A stretch of DNA of 64,000 nt, from NCBI GenBank assembly GCA_004352715.1, contig SCFE01000012.1, positions 1,415,065 through 1,479,064 of the forward strand, written 5' to 3'. Positions 23,048 through 35,400 of the stretch are shown here, one piece after another. The stretch's first letter is position 1, and every line of letters starts with the position of its first letter. A program made the translations under genes and the position numbers. The notes under the pieces are model-generated. The model had not been told where the DNA came from and ran no database searches. It was given only the letters and a program-made list of their open reading frames with translations. The DNA comes from Hofstenia miamia (taxonomy: Eukaryota; Xenacoelomorpha; Acoela).

Positions 23048-23544
23048 GTACGTTTATATATATATATATATTAAATGTTTTTTAAAAACCTCATCATGAC
23101 CGCGTTTCCAAACATAAATCTTTGAAATTTTGCAGGGTAGTGTATCTTTAATTTACCTACCCCTTGGTAAATATATTTTAGTTTGAGTCAATACTGCGGG
23201 AGCAATGGCCAAAAACTAGGTTTTTTCGGGAAAAAGTGCGATTCCCGCTAAATGCCTTAGAAATTTCGTACCGTTTCTCGCCAAATGTAAGGTTTTTGCT
23301 TTTTCCAGAAACGACTTGTCAAAGCCAATTAAAATCTTGAAATCAAGAATTTTGATTTTGAAGGAAATGTCATCTAGGTTTGTCAACAGAGCACTTTAAA
23401 TTGATAATTTCATGCGCAATTTCTCAACTTGCTGACAACAGAAATGGAAAAGTAATCCACTCGACTTAATTTGTTACAAAATGACACAATCATTCGGTTA
23501 ATGCATTGAATTAACGTTTAAATTGCAGTGAAATTTGTATTTAG

Positions 23545-23740
23545 GGAGATTAGTTTAATTAAGAATGCAATAGTTGTTTTGGACAATCAACAGCCTGTTA
23601 ACAGCGATTGGAAAATGGGCGAATTTCGTGGTGAAAAAGGCTTTTTTCCTGCAAATCGGGTAACTTTCACAGATTGCGCAATAGGAGAAGCCCTTGAATC
23701 ATCTACTCCTGAATATCAGAACTGCCTTGGCTTTCAAAAG
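23545..23740 (+). CDS. POSH: POSH exon 3: rest of SH3-1 and start of SH3-2
   Basis: The acceptor AG at 23543-23544 is chosen over the AG at 23527-23528 because only it keeps the frame from exon 2. The exon encodes 'EISLIKNAIVVLD', 'DWKMGEFRGEKGFFPANRV' (SH3 Trp, Gly and Phe-Pro), then a linker and 'NCLGFQK', the start of the SH3-2 core. The RT loop of SH3-1 is shorter than usual. The donor is GTATGT at 23741, phase 0. Confidence 0.8.
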
Positions 23741-24728
23741 GTATGTTTGCACATACGTTTGGCCATATCAATGATAACTAGTTTAGCAATGGTTACTAAA
23801 AGAAATTTTGTTGTTAGTATATTCTATATTTCATACAAGAATTGATTAGATAATTCTTCCTGAAACACTACTACACAGAGTTATATAATAGCTTTATATA
23901 GTATAAAGGTTGTTGCAAAATTGTTCTAAGAGCTTATTGAACGATATTATTTTTTTTCAATACATATGTGACTCTTAATTCATAATTTTATATTGCGCCA
24001 ATTAGTCAAGGTTAAGATTCCGATTGTGATTTTGTTCATACATTGCTTGGCCAAAAAATCCAAATGTTGTTACGCATGGGTAGAGCCGAATTTAGTCTGA
24101 TCCTGTTCATCAATGAAAAGCATTAAAATTACCATTTGAAAAGCGATTAGAAAAATACTTAAATTATGTTTTGTAGTTTAGAAAGCTATATATTACTTGA
24201 TATTTTTAAGCTTATCACATGTAATTTAATTGAATAAATTCCATAAATCGATGGTTAGGCCTAATTTCTACGCATGCATATCGCATGATCTCCGAAGAGT
24301 CTGCAATTTCTGTCATTGATCAATTTACTCTCGAGATGTTAGTAAAGCAAAATCCGAAATTCATTTGCAACAAAGGCAAGTCAAAACGTTTTCAAGCAAT
24401 TACAAACCAATTATCATTTTCTAGTAAAGATCATTAAAGAAGTCTTTCCTTTTCCCGATGTTTTTATTTTCAATAAAGGTTTTTGAAGGAATAATTCAAA
24501 CACAACAATTTTCTGTAGCTCATTACTAGAAAAAACGTGCGTTTTAATGCGCTAATTTAAAGAAAATGGTCTCTTTATCATAATATTTACTATACTGTTC
24601 AACTCTTAAATGTTAATGTTAAAGGTTTTTAATGACAAGTTTCTCAAATTATATTTTTGCCAGCTACAAACGCTTATTTCTCATAAAATCATGCTGCAAC
24701 TGAATCAGTATAATATTTAATACTTTAG

Positions 24729-24824
24729 GGAGATTGCTTGGTTATTAAATCTATCATTAATCGAAACTGGGTATGTGCATCCTTAATTGACGTCATTGGA
24801 AATGCACCCTTGCGGTTTCTAAAG
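24729..24824 (+). CDS. POSH: POSH exon 4: core of SH3-2
   Basis: This 32-codon exon lies between CTTTAG and GTAATT, phase 0 at both ends. 'GDCLVIKSIINRNW' matches the n-Src loop side and conserved Trp of the second POSH SH3. The usual Gly-x-Phe-Pro is replaced by 'IGNAPLRFL', so ligand binding may be altered. Confidence 0.75.
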
Positions 24825-25087
24825 GTAATTTACTCATTTTTAATCAGTTTAGCCCATTACAGTTGAACCTGGAATTACATTAACATTTCCTGCTTATAGC
24901 GTAAAAGTGGTTACTATGTATGTAGTAAACAGATTTTTGGTACTTACATTCTGCAGATATTTCTGTTGTTTCTTGCAAGAAACAGTGGTCTTTGATATCG
25001 ACTTCTACGTTATAAGCAAAACATAATTTGATTTCAATATACAACTTTTTATTTGGGGAAATGAATACAGGGCCAACGATTTCTGAT

Positions 25088-25346
25088 TGTTTATCTGCAA
25101 TTGCCTTAATTTCTCCTTGCTTAATAAGTTAGTGTCTAGTTTTTACATAGCATATTATACAATTTTTTGAAATTCAATCAGCTTAAAAACAAGTGTAAAG
25201 TTTGCTNNNNNNNNNNNNNNNNNNNNNTGTTTATCTGCAATTGCCTTAATTTCTCCTTGCTTAATAAGTTAGTGTCTAGTTATTACATAGCATATTATAC
25301 AATTTTTTGAAATTCAATCAGCTTAAAAACAAGTGTAAAGTTTGCT
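25088..25346. repeat. 119-bp direct repeat flanking a 21-N gap
   Basis: Positions 25088-25206 recur at 25228-25346 with one difference; the N run is 25207-25227. The gap is an unresolved contig overlap, not missing sequence. It lies in the intron after POSH exon 4. Confidence 0.92.
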
Positions 25347-25374
25347 TAAAAATCACTGTTTATAATGCCTAACA

Positions 25375-26604
25375 ATTATATTCTAGGATATGGCCCGTGC
25401 CCGGCCCGTAGCCCGTACCCATGAAAATAGGCACGTTGGTTTGTCCGTGCCCATATGCTATGCCCCTGGCTAAATGTTATTTAACTAAAATTGTTTGATG
25501 AAAATGAAAACCTTCAACTGTGCTTTTGAAAAAAAACAAACTTTTTGTTGAAATCACTGAGTATTTTAATTTTACAACTATAATATCATAATTAAGTCCC
25601 GCTTTGAGCAACAAGTTTTGTCAATCATTTAGAAAGCGCGCTTCAACATTCATGACCATAATCAGAGCTAGGATATATACCTGTTTAAGGTATAAAGCAA
25701 ATTTTTATGTATATTTCGACACAATTTTCATTAACGTATATTTCTATGACAGCTCACATATTCCATCGTATTTCACACACGAATCTCACATATGCCAAAT
25801 ATTTCACTGAATTTTGTTTGTTCCTGCAACACCTCTAAACTCAAGATTAAAAAATATTGGAAATTTTGAAACTTATTTATTTGCTGAACGACAACTTAAT
25901 GTAGGAATTGTTTCATTATGGTATCTTTCACTTTCGTTGTGAAGCTATAACGCAACAGCAAGGGTGGGTATTTCTTTGCAGTCAGGTTAAGATGCTTGAT
26001 AATGTCATAGAACTAATACAAGGGGAGAATTGCAAACGAAAGCCTTACAGGAAATCTCGATTTACGATCCATGAGAATGTTTACCCAAGTTATAAAGAAG
26101 AAAGTATCCATGCAACTGATATTAATCCTTTAAATGTTCCTATATTCAGAAATGTGTCTCTAGTCTAGGCGGGTCAAATTCAATGACTACAACGAATGTT
26201 CATGACTGTTGACTACTTGAAGCATTATTTGATGACGCATATTTCACCCCTAACCATAATTGACAACACACCAAAGAGTATGAAAATCTTTATTTTGAAG
26301 CTATATTATTATAAATTCAATATCAGAAGATGAAAGTAAAACGGAATGTCTTAAATTTGATGAAGGCAATGAATTTTACATGTAACATTTATGTACTGTC
26401 TCTTTAATTTCTACGATAAATCTACGTGAAGATTAGTGTTACATATACATAGATACATAGAATAGAACTACTGTACATCAAACAAATTATTTTAAAAATG
26501 TAGATCATCGAGTAACAACGACAAATATTCATGCAGAGCTCGTGTGTCCGGTCTGTGCCCGTACGGTGTCCGTGCCCGTTACGGGCCCTACCCCAGATTA
26601 TATT
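25375..26604. mobile_element. Non-autonomous hAT-type element with 8-bp target duplication
   Basis: The 8-mer ATTATATT occurs at 25375-25382 and at 26597-26604, directly outside the ends. The ends read inwards CTAGGATATGGCCCGT on the left and CTGGGGTAGGGCCCGT on the right, followed on both sides by GC-rich strings of GCCCGTG and GTACGGGC type that stand out in this AT-rich intron. The element is 1214 bp. Eight-bp duplications with short imperfect ends are the hAT hallmark. The inside (ORFs at 25604 and 25908) has no recognisable transposase, so it depends on another element for movement. Confidence 0.85.
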
Positions 26605-26821
26605 TCTATATAGCATATTTGTTAGAGTGCAAACTTCGATATAGCATTGCTTTTGAGCAACTAGACATTATATCCAAATTCTACTGCACTAATTATTTTG
26701 TACATTTATGTTGCAGTTGATTCTCACCTATTGAACTTTTATAATCTGTCTTTGATTTTGCTCTTTCATATGTAATGCTTTGCTATTAAAAAGTATTTGT
26801 ATTACAAGATTATTATTTTAG

Positions 26822-26963
26822 TTAAATGCTCGTGCCCAGCAGCTGGTGAAGCAGAAACGTTTCTCAAACCGAAAGTGTCCTTCCGAGCGTAAACGCTATT
26901 CTCTAAATAATCTCCCCAGTCGTCCGTTGGCACGTTCCGAAATCGAAGCTGCATTTAATCCAA
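26822..26963 (+). CDS. POSH: POSH exon 5: basic Ser-rich linker
   Basis: It lies between TATTTTAG and GTAAAA, with phase 0 in and phase 1 out. It starts with 'ARAQQLV', matching the conserved helix after SH3-2, and continues with a basic 'KRYSLNNLPSRP' segment. POSH proteins have a similar Lys-Arg-x-Ser-rich linker here, the region used for Rac binding in vertebrate homologues. Confidence 0.75.
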
Positions 26964-29599
26964 GTAAAATTTGCATATTTGCCTCAATATTTAAACATAT
27001 GCAAAGTAGTACTTTATTAGCAGCATAAAGAATCACTTACTCACCTTCCAGGCTTTTCTTTATTTCAATATCTCCCAGCAGTAGTTTTTTCAGAGTCAAT
27101 GGGTTTCACTCCTTCCAATCCTACAAATAATATTTTAAACATGCACCCTGTACATATTTTGCTTTATTTTTTATAATAATTTCAATTTTTTTTTAAGAGA
27201 CCGTTTTTGATCATTGCCTTTTAAGTTATGCATTAAGTTCTCTAGATATTATTTCTAATTTTATATAATGCAACTGATTAATTACGTTACTTCTAATTTT
27301 GAACTTTGAAGAATGTCCAGCTTAATTTCTTTATTTTTGCAATATTCGGATTCTGTTCGCTTCACTTCTTCAAAAACCGGTTGGTAACATTGTTTTTAAG
27401 GATGACCGTGGTACATATTACGTTTCTGAAGAACTTTAATGTGTTTGTATTATCGAGTGCTGGCCTGTTATATTGTTTAACTGCCTAATTTGACAAAAGC
27501 ATTTAAAGCCATTTTTTAAGAATTCTTTCCGAACTCTAATTTTTTATGAATTTCTACTTAATTGATTTATGTAAGTTGTCTCCAAAACTATTTTACTGAT
27601 TGTCCCTACAGTTATATATTTGTAATTCCAATAATATAATATGAATTTGTTTTTATAGTTGACTTGATTGCAAAGACATTTTATTAGTATTTTAACGATT
27701 TATGAGAAATTGTAAACAAAACAATATTTGTGTATTAAGATACTGCGTTTAAAATGACTAATACAGTCAGTATACAAGAGTCAATTCAAATATCACACTC
27801 AGAGAACGGCTGTAGGCTTTCAATTTAAAATTACATTTTTTCTTGTAATAAAATAGTTTTTAAATTACGAAGCTACGTCATTCAATTTCTATAAACTGTA
27901 GTCCTACGTATGTCATAGTTGAAGTTTCTTCCATTGCATCTATATTTTATATGATTTGACAAGCGGTAATATCTTTAAACTTAAAGCACGTGATTGAGTT
28001 TGGTCTACCTCAAAGAACTGTAAGGATAAATGTTATCCAATAGAATTACGAACAATTATTATTCTGTGTGTAGGAGTTTCGTCACATTAATATGTGAAAC
28101 CTATACTTATATAGATAATGGCTAAAGTGAGGGCTACTAATTCTCTACAATAAAAAAACTTTTCATTATAATTTCCCGTGCTTAAATAACATGGAAACGT
28201 TTTACTCCGTTTTTTATGTAGTTTAGCATTTGAGAATATTGCTTTCAAAAATTGAACAAAGCTGGTCTGTTATTTCTCAAAAAGATAGCTTTAGTTATTA
28301 TTCTTGAAAAATGTCGTTAAATGAAGGCTGACACTATTTTTTCGAAAATCGGGCTGCTCATTGTTTCTAAGTTATAAATGAACATTAGTTTTGATTTCTT
28401 CTGCTTTGCTGTTCCTACTGAACAACTGTTTTACTTTGTATTATAACAGACATTTTAAAGAATTAAAGAGTCTTCAAGACGTCATTGCAGTTTGATATAA
28501 TTGTGTAGAGGACGAAATTTTCATGTTAAGCATTTTTAATTGTATAAAATTGTCCAAAGGAGACCTTAAATAGTACCCGCAAAACCAATCCAGTGGAGTT
28601 TGAAACAACATGAGACTGGGATTAAGTGTTTTAAAATTTTATAAATAATTTCTGCTAATATTAGACAAAATACAGGCTATGTGAGGAGACATGAAACCGG
28701 CATCCTTCATGCGATTTATAAGAGGAGGTGACTGGGACTAATACATTCTCTGCCCGCAGACCTCTATGATTCCCATTTATAAAATCTCTATAACTTCTGT
28801 TATAAAGATGCGTTCCCACTGAGCTTGCGATATCGCGTTTTAATTTTAAACACATGTTTTGAGATGTTTGTGAACTTGGCCTATCTATGGACTTCTGGCA
28901 ATGTATTAATACTACAGCGTTCCCACAGATCCTGGGCTTGTAAATGCAATAAAGTATAAAATTACTATTTCTTAATAATTATATGAATCTTGAATCATAA
29001 TTATTTAATATTTCATAATTATTTTCTAAACAACTGATGTGAAAATAATTTGCTACAATAGATTGTGTTCGGCTAGATTGTTTATTAAATACTTCTAGGA
29101 AATTCCACCACGGGGGACATTTAAATCGGGTGCCACACGCTAAGTCTTTTCAAGGAACACCTTTGAATTGCGGGAGAAAATGCAGTATTTTTCGCTATAT
29201 TATTCAAAATAATTTACATTGTATTTACCTAGCATTAATTTTTCAAGATTTCTCTATGTTTGCTAAAATTTATATACAAAATTAAATGGATATTTATTCT
29301 TAGCAATACATTTAAAATGTACTGATTTCATGCGGAAACATAGTTTTAGATGGAATAACTTAAAGTATTGTTTAATTAAAAAAATGTTTTTAATCAGCCT
29401 TTTATAATAATAAGATTCAAAAGCAATTTATTGCTATAAGAAAAAGGTACAAAAACTATAAACTACAAAACTACAAAGAGCTATTTACAAATATAATAAA
29501 TATATATAATATTAAAATGTGTGTGTGTTGTGTGTGTGCATTTTATACAAAATTTTCAAATGAATGTAGTGTATTATTGTCATTAAGTAGGCATTGTCT

Positions 29600-29601
<2 letters not shown>

Positions 29602-29656
<55 letters not shown>
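29602..29656. repeat. (AAT)n microsatellite
   Basis: Eighteen or so AAT units in a row. They lie at the 3' end of the minus-strand LINE relic and probably grew from its tail. Confidence 0.95.
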
Positions 29657-29658
<2 letters not shown>

Positions 29659-30785
29659 ATGACTTTATTTAGCTGCTGAAGACAAACACTACAAAATATA
29701 AAAATATGTCAATTTTTACGTCAGCAAGGAGCAGATGGAAGAGTATGTGAAGTTGGACAAGGGCTCAGCAACGAGGAAAGACATCAAAGATTTCTTGAAG
29801 CTCGTCGGCGGTGAAAAGAAATCAATGGCTGTTGGAGGGTTGAGAGTCAAGATGTAATTTAACAGCAATACAAGCACGATTAAAAAAACGAGTAGAGGGT
29901 GCGATTTTTTTTTGGAACGACGAATGGATAAAGTGACATCATCAGAGCGAGTGGAGCGGGAATTAGAATCAAGTTCAATTTGCGGGTCAGCAAGCGATTG
30001 AACAGGAGAAGATCACAGGCATGGAAGTAGAGTGACAGTGAGAGTGTGAAAAATTTGAGAAAAGCGTCTTTGTATGGCAAGAGAGAGATCCATTTGAAAG
30101 CACGCTTCTGGAAGCGTCCATAGAGTGGAACAAGAAACGAGAAAGCCACCAACAGGAAGAAGCGTAGAGAAGAATGACGCGAGGAATGGACTTGAACAAA
30201 GAGAGCTTCATAGCAGCTGTGGAATTAAAGGGCACGTTGGCGGAAGATGGCAAAGAGTGAAGAATTAGCTGTGCGGAGGCGCAAGGACACACCGCCAGAC
30301 CAATTTATGTTAGCAGTAATTTGAACTCCGAGGCGAGTATGACGAGGAGAAAAGTTCACAGGGAGTGGAAGATCAGAAGTGGGAGACACAGAAAAGGAAA
30401 TACCACATGTCTTGGTTGTGCTAAAATCAAGATGGTTAACAGAATTCAAAGTAGCCAAAAGCTCAAGATCAGAGGTAATATTGGAGGCAAAAGAACAACT
30501 AAAGTTGAAAATCGCAGTATCATCGACGTACAGTAGACAGGATCAGTTGAGAACAGATTGAAGAAGATCGTTGATAGCAACGAGGAATAAGAGAACCTCA
30601 AACACAGAACCTTGAGGAGCACCACTAGAGACAAGAGCAGGAGAAGAAATAAACGAGTTGATTTGACACACTGACGACAATGTTTTGAAAATTTCTCGTC
30701 AATGCAATCACCAGTTTCGATACAGTCAAATATAACTTTTAGATTTACTCGTTTTAAGCGACACATGGTAAGTGCGGCACCCGAA
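29657..30785 (-). pseudogene. Non-LTR retrotransposon (LINE) reverse transcriptase relic
   Basis: On the minus strand the RT motifs appear in order: 'SSGAPQGSVF' followed by 'LLFLVAINDL' (palm and thumb region), then 'LLYVDDTAIF' with the YxDD catalytic core, then 'HTRLGVQI' and a C-terminal part ending near 29,900. Stops and frameshifts split it, and the N-terminal RT and endonuclease are missing (5' truncation). The 3' end 'AATAAAGTCATTC' runs into ATT repeats. The region is richer in GC and CpG than the surrounding intron, so the insertion is not very old. The order fits jockey/CR1-like LINEs, but I cannot fix the clade. Confidence 0.85.
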
Positions 30786-32225
30786 TAAACCAAAAATTCT
30801 GTGTGCATATGCATAGAATGTTAGAATTAAATGGGGTATACAATTCATCAATTAAATTGTTTTTTTTAATATTGAATATTTCGATATACCCTAATAATAT
30901 ATTTTATATTATGTTAAAATTCTAATAATACGGTTTGGCAAAAAACTATTTCTCATGAGTTATTTACTAGATTAAGCGATTTTATAATGAGAAATATAGA
31001 AACAAAACTAGTTATGTTTATAATTCATTTGCACAAAATGAAAAGTTTGTAGAGGTCAAGGCTGTAAATAGTTGATATTTTAAAATCAAATTTAATAACT
31101 TTTTACAAGTTATCACTTGCCAGCTTCCTGGAACGTAGCTGTATTTCATAATGTCTCTGAAAATATCGCTCAAGCGAAGCGTTAATTGGGATTGCTATAA
31201 AGCCTTCTGCGGGAACACGTCGATAATAGCTCTAGCAAGGGAAACTCGCATAATGGCGATGTGTGAATATTCTGACTTTAATACATTACTAAGAAATATG
31301 CGCTTTCTGTAGGAAGACCAAACGTTCTATGGCAACGCACCATAAAATGTTGATTATTCTATTTGCTCTATATTTATGAAAATGGTTGAAACTCTTAAAC
31401 TGTATCCTGATAAACTCACGTTAGCACGTATTTTAACTGTAATGGCAGAAGAAATACTTATGCTGAAGTATTTCATTAAAATTCAATGAAAAAAGGTCCG
31501 ATTACTTGGAATTGATTTTCACCAACATCGTTTATGGACTATTAGAAAAATCTCAAGAGTATATTCTGCTGTAATAAAGTAGTTTATTACGAGTTTTCAA
31601 ACATGTGTGTGCACTAATAGCAGTATAATACAGGATTCTCCGCTGAATTTATAAAAAAAACCCGCGGCACAGACTTTTGGCTTGTGGGGTTTACTTTTGA
31701 TGCTTAAGCCCAACTTTTTTCATATTTTTAAATTTATTTAACTATTTTGACACAAAATTATCACCTAATTCATCGAATTTTAGGTATACAGAACATGGTA
31801 TCTGATTGTGGTTTTATCTCGATTAAATTTAGTTTTATTGTGCTGCCCTAAATTTGTTCTATCATATGCGTCTATGGGTAAAACTGAAATGAGCTGAGTA
31901 AGATTCAGGTTTTACTTTTTAGTAAAAAAATCTTTATTAAAATTGTTTCTCCTTTTTTAGAGTGATGGTTTTGGGTTAGTACTTTCAGTGTTCTATGTGG
32001 TTGGCTGCTGCAAAGGCCCACTGAATACTATTTTACTGCATGGTTTATTTTTTCAAATAACTTCTACATAGTTTTAGACTATTATAGTTATTCAATGGGC
32101 CTCAGTATACTGTGTTTGATTGTTTGAATTGAATTTTTTAAATGTACATCACTGCTTTAGTACCTTCAACTGTAAGTGAAGTATATCTTTATATGCAAAC
32201 TTTCGGTAATAGTTACTTTTTATAG

Positions 32226-32433
32226 AAAGTTTAGATTATCAACCTGATCCTCCTGAAATTTACATCGCAGAGCATGCTTATAAGGCTTGTCGATATGATG
32301 AAATCGAATTGATTGTGGGCAATCGTTATATGGTGCTCAAACAATGTCCTGACAAATGGTATTTTGGTCGACCAGAAAAACAATCTGGCTTTACTTTTGG
32401 ATACTTTCCCGGCACACATGTCCGTAAAATTAC
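32226..32433 (+). CDS. POSH: POSH exon 6: SH3-3
   Basis: It lies between TTTTTATAG and GTAAGT, completing a phase-1 codon and ending in phase 2. It encodes a full SH3 domain: 'AEHAYKACRYDEIELIVGN' at the start, 'DKWYFGRP' with the conserved Trp, and 'FGYFPGTHVRKIT' at the end. The spacing fits the third POSH SH3. Confidence 0.85.
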
Positions 32434-35400
32434 GTAAGTGTGACATTTTGCAAAGAGGATGAAGGCCCTATATTGTATCAAATTTGAATTAATTCATTGG
32501 AGTTCAATGCATTTTCGATAAGATATAGCGTCAATCCTTTGACAATAATGCCTTAACTATTTTTTAAAGTTTTTAGTTCTATTTTCTATTCTATTACGTT
32601 ATCATAATGGAGTATTTTGCTTAAAATATTCTAATAATTTATATTTACATTGTTGATTTCAGCAAATATCATTCTACAATTAGTGCGTGTGTTTGCAGCT
32701 TGAATCTGCTTGCCTTTAAATTTTCAAATAACACATTTTTCTATAACCTCTCAATTTTTGTGACATTTTACAATTATCTTGATGCTTGCTATTTGTCCAA
32801 AGTATTCTCAAATGTAATATTCACATTTTTGAGTTTAGAGAATATTTAAGTATTTCTGAATTCATTCATATTTTTAGACAAACCCTTCGAAAAATTCACA
32901 CCTAGTTTTTATCAATAGTGTTTTCTGCTAGGGGTTATTTAAAATTTTTGATTTATTGAAAAAATTACAATGTAAAACATTGAAGCTTGAGGAAATATAG
33001 ATCATGCAATAGAAGGCTTTGCAGTTTCAATATGGGTCATATTTCGTGTTTGCAAACTCAGTTGTTCACTGTACAAACAAAGTTGTTAAATTTCAAAATG
33101 CAGACAAATATATTTAAGATAATTTAGCTTTTTTGTCTTTTACAAAACTATTAAACATGTACAAAATTAAGGCATTCAGGCTATATGTGCTTAAAAACAC
33201 TCCTGTAATAAATAGCATGCTCTTGTTCTGAAGAAAAGGGTAAGGCCAGGCGTTTAGTAAGATGCCGTAGTAGAAGACCGGAATCGAGTAAATTATAAAT
33301 GATAGAAAGTTGACGGAAAATACGAGTTTTTTCGAGAACGTGTACTTTGGGCCAAGTGTCCACTCCAGCACTAGCAATAAACACATCACTGTATGAATGG
33401 CATGGTTGAGCCAACTTGGCAAATAGACTTCACCATTTTTCATCATTTTCATGAAATGCTTGTCGCGTAGATTTCCCGGGTCGTTGAAGTATAGTGCCCA
33501 GAACAGAAGCGTGACAACAAACGAGGTCGGAATGTTGATCGATTGTAGCATGAGGCTTAGTTTACTTTTACCTTTGCCATTCAAATCGGTAATGACTGAT
33601 AGTATCCAGTATAATAAACAGGAGACGTAGCAGTAGAACGTAAGTTTATTCGATTTAGGGTAAACTCGTTTGGGATCGTTAATGTATACCAAATCGACAT
33701 ACAGGATGTAGCTGTAGAATGACGCTAAAATTATATGGTACAATCGCAATAACATCACTGTGTGTAACGAAGTGCACAATTAGTATTCAATATTTGTTTG
33801 GCAGCTAACATATGTGTCATGAATTTGCTTGTACACAATGAACTTTGATTGTTTAGTTTCCTATTGCATTGCTCGTTTTTATTTCCCGCCTATTCGCTTT
33901 CTGTGCCTATAATATTCTAGAACGGTTAATTCGTGTAAAACGAGGATGTTCTGTTATTCGGATAGTTTACTATTACTCAGGCGCGTAACAAATTGCTAAT
34001 TTATATCAATAGAAATTACTAACCAGTGGCATCGATGCTTTAAAGGGCAATAGGTTCATGCACAAAGTAATTGTTACTAAAAATTATTTTTAATCAGAAT
34101 TATTGAATATCATATAAAAGTTTTAATCTTAAGCGAAGTAATGATCTGCAAAAAGTATTTTCAAAATTGTTAAAAGCTCTAGGGAATGCTAGGTAGGGTC
34201 TGAGAAGTCTGGCTTCTGCAAATGTTATGTATATTGCACTGCAATCCAGAATTTCTATTTGCAATTCTAATCCGAATTTTCAGAAAAAGGATTCGCAAAT
34301 CCGAGTTTAATTCCAACATTACTTAGTAATTTAACAAAAACACCTTTTATTAATTTTTATTGTTCAGAAATTACATTAAAGCCCTAAAATGTTATTCTAC
34401 AATAGAAGAATTCAATTAGGAATTATCTCTTACATGGTTCAAACATGAAATTAATAGTAAAATTATTTCGTTTAAAAGTTCCAGTACTCTTATTCTGAAG
34501 TGTCTAGATCCAGCTGTGCACAGTTTCAGCATTTCTGTAACATCTTCACTACTTTTAAAAATGAACTTTGAAATACTTTAATGCAAATAAAGTTGTTCAT
34601 TGTCTTAAATCTTGATCATCTTTTTGATAAACGGAAAATGTGTAAATATTGGCATGTTATTTTATATAACTGACATCGTCTATTATTCGGTGGTTGACAG
34701 GTGTGCTTGTAAACAAGTGTTGGATACGTAGCATACGTCTCCAAAACAATACGTTCAGAATGCAATAACTTACTCTGAAATAAACATTGAAAATGCACTA
34801 TGGAAAAATTAACATTTTAGTATTTTATTAAATTCTCGTAACTTAATGCTTCGCGTGACTCGATACAAGCGACTATTTTAATTAACGTGGGAAAATTCTC
34901 ACGAAATACGAACGATTTTATTTTATTCATTAAGCCGCGAAGGAAATTTCATTTTGCAAACCATAATTATTGATTCTCATTTGTTTTGTTAGCAGTGCAT
35001 TTAAGTGATGTAAGTTTGATTAAATGTCAAACTAATTCAGCCATTTCGCTGCTATAATTTTGCATGAATTATTGTTTACATCCAAGTTGTATACTAGGTA
35101 AAATGCGCATTATCCGTATTTTATGAATTTATTGCTTTTAAATGTGCTATAAATTATGAATAAAACAAATATAAATGCTTTCCAATGACCAGTTTTTTAA
35201 AATGTAATCTGTTCTGTAAGCATTCTGATTTTATCAATAATAACGAAGTACCATTTCATTTTTAATGTTTTTTAATATTTTAATTTATGTAATTTTTAAG
35301 AGAAATGCTTTTGTCATAAGAAGCTAAAAAATGCCAAAACGCATCGTTCCCTGAAGTTGCAATTTGCAACATAAATAATGTGTTTATCATATAAAACGTA

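Larger units (their letters stand above)
26964..32225. other. Large POSH intron; a LINE relic but no other gene seen
   Basis: This 5.3-kb intron lies between exons 5 and 6. Apart from the LINE relic and AAT microsatellite at 29.6-30.8 kb, I see only AT-rich non-coding DNA. An additional small exon of the linker region could be hidden here. Confidence 0.6.

Noticed and set aside
23529-23544. Alternative acceptor of POSH exon 3 at 23527-23528, giving a longer exon
   Set aside because: It does not keep the frame from exon 2; only the AG at 23543-23544 does.
29124-30788. Inverted GGGTGCC(A/G)CAC strings on both sides of the LINE relic
   Set aside because: Only about 11 matching bases, no target duplication, and the LINE explains the interior; likely chance.
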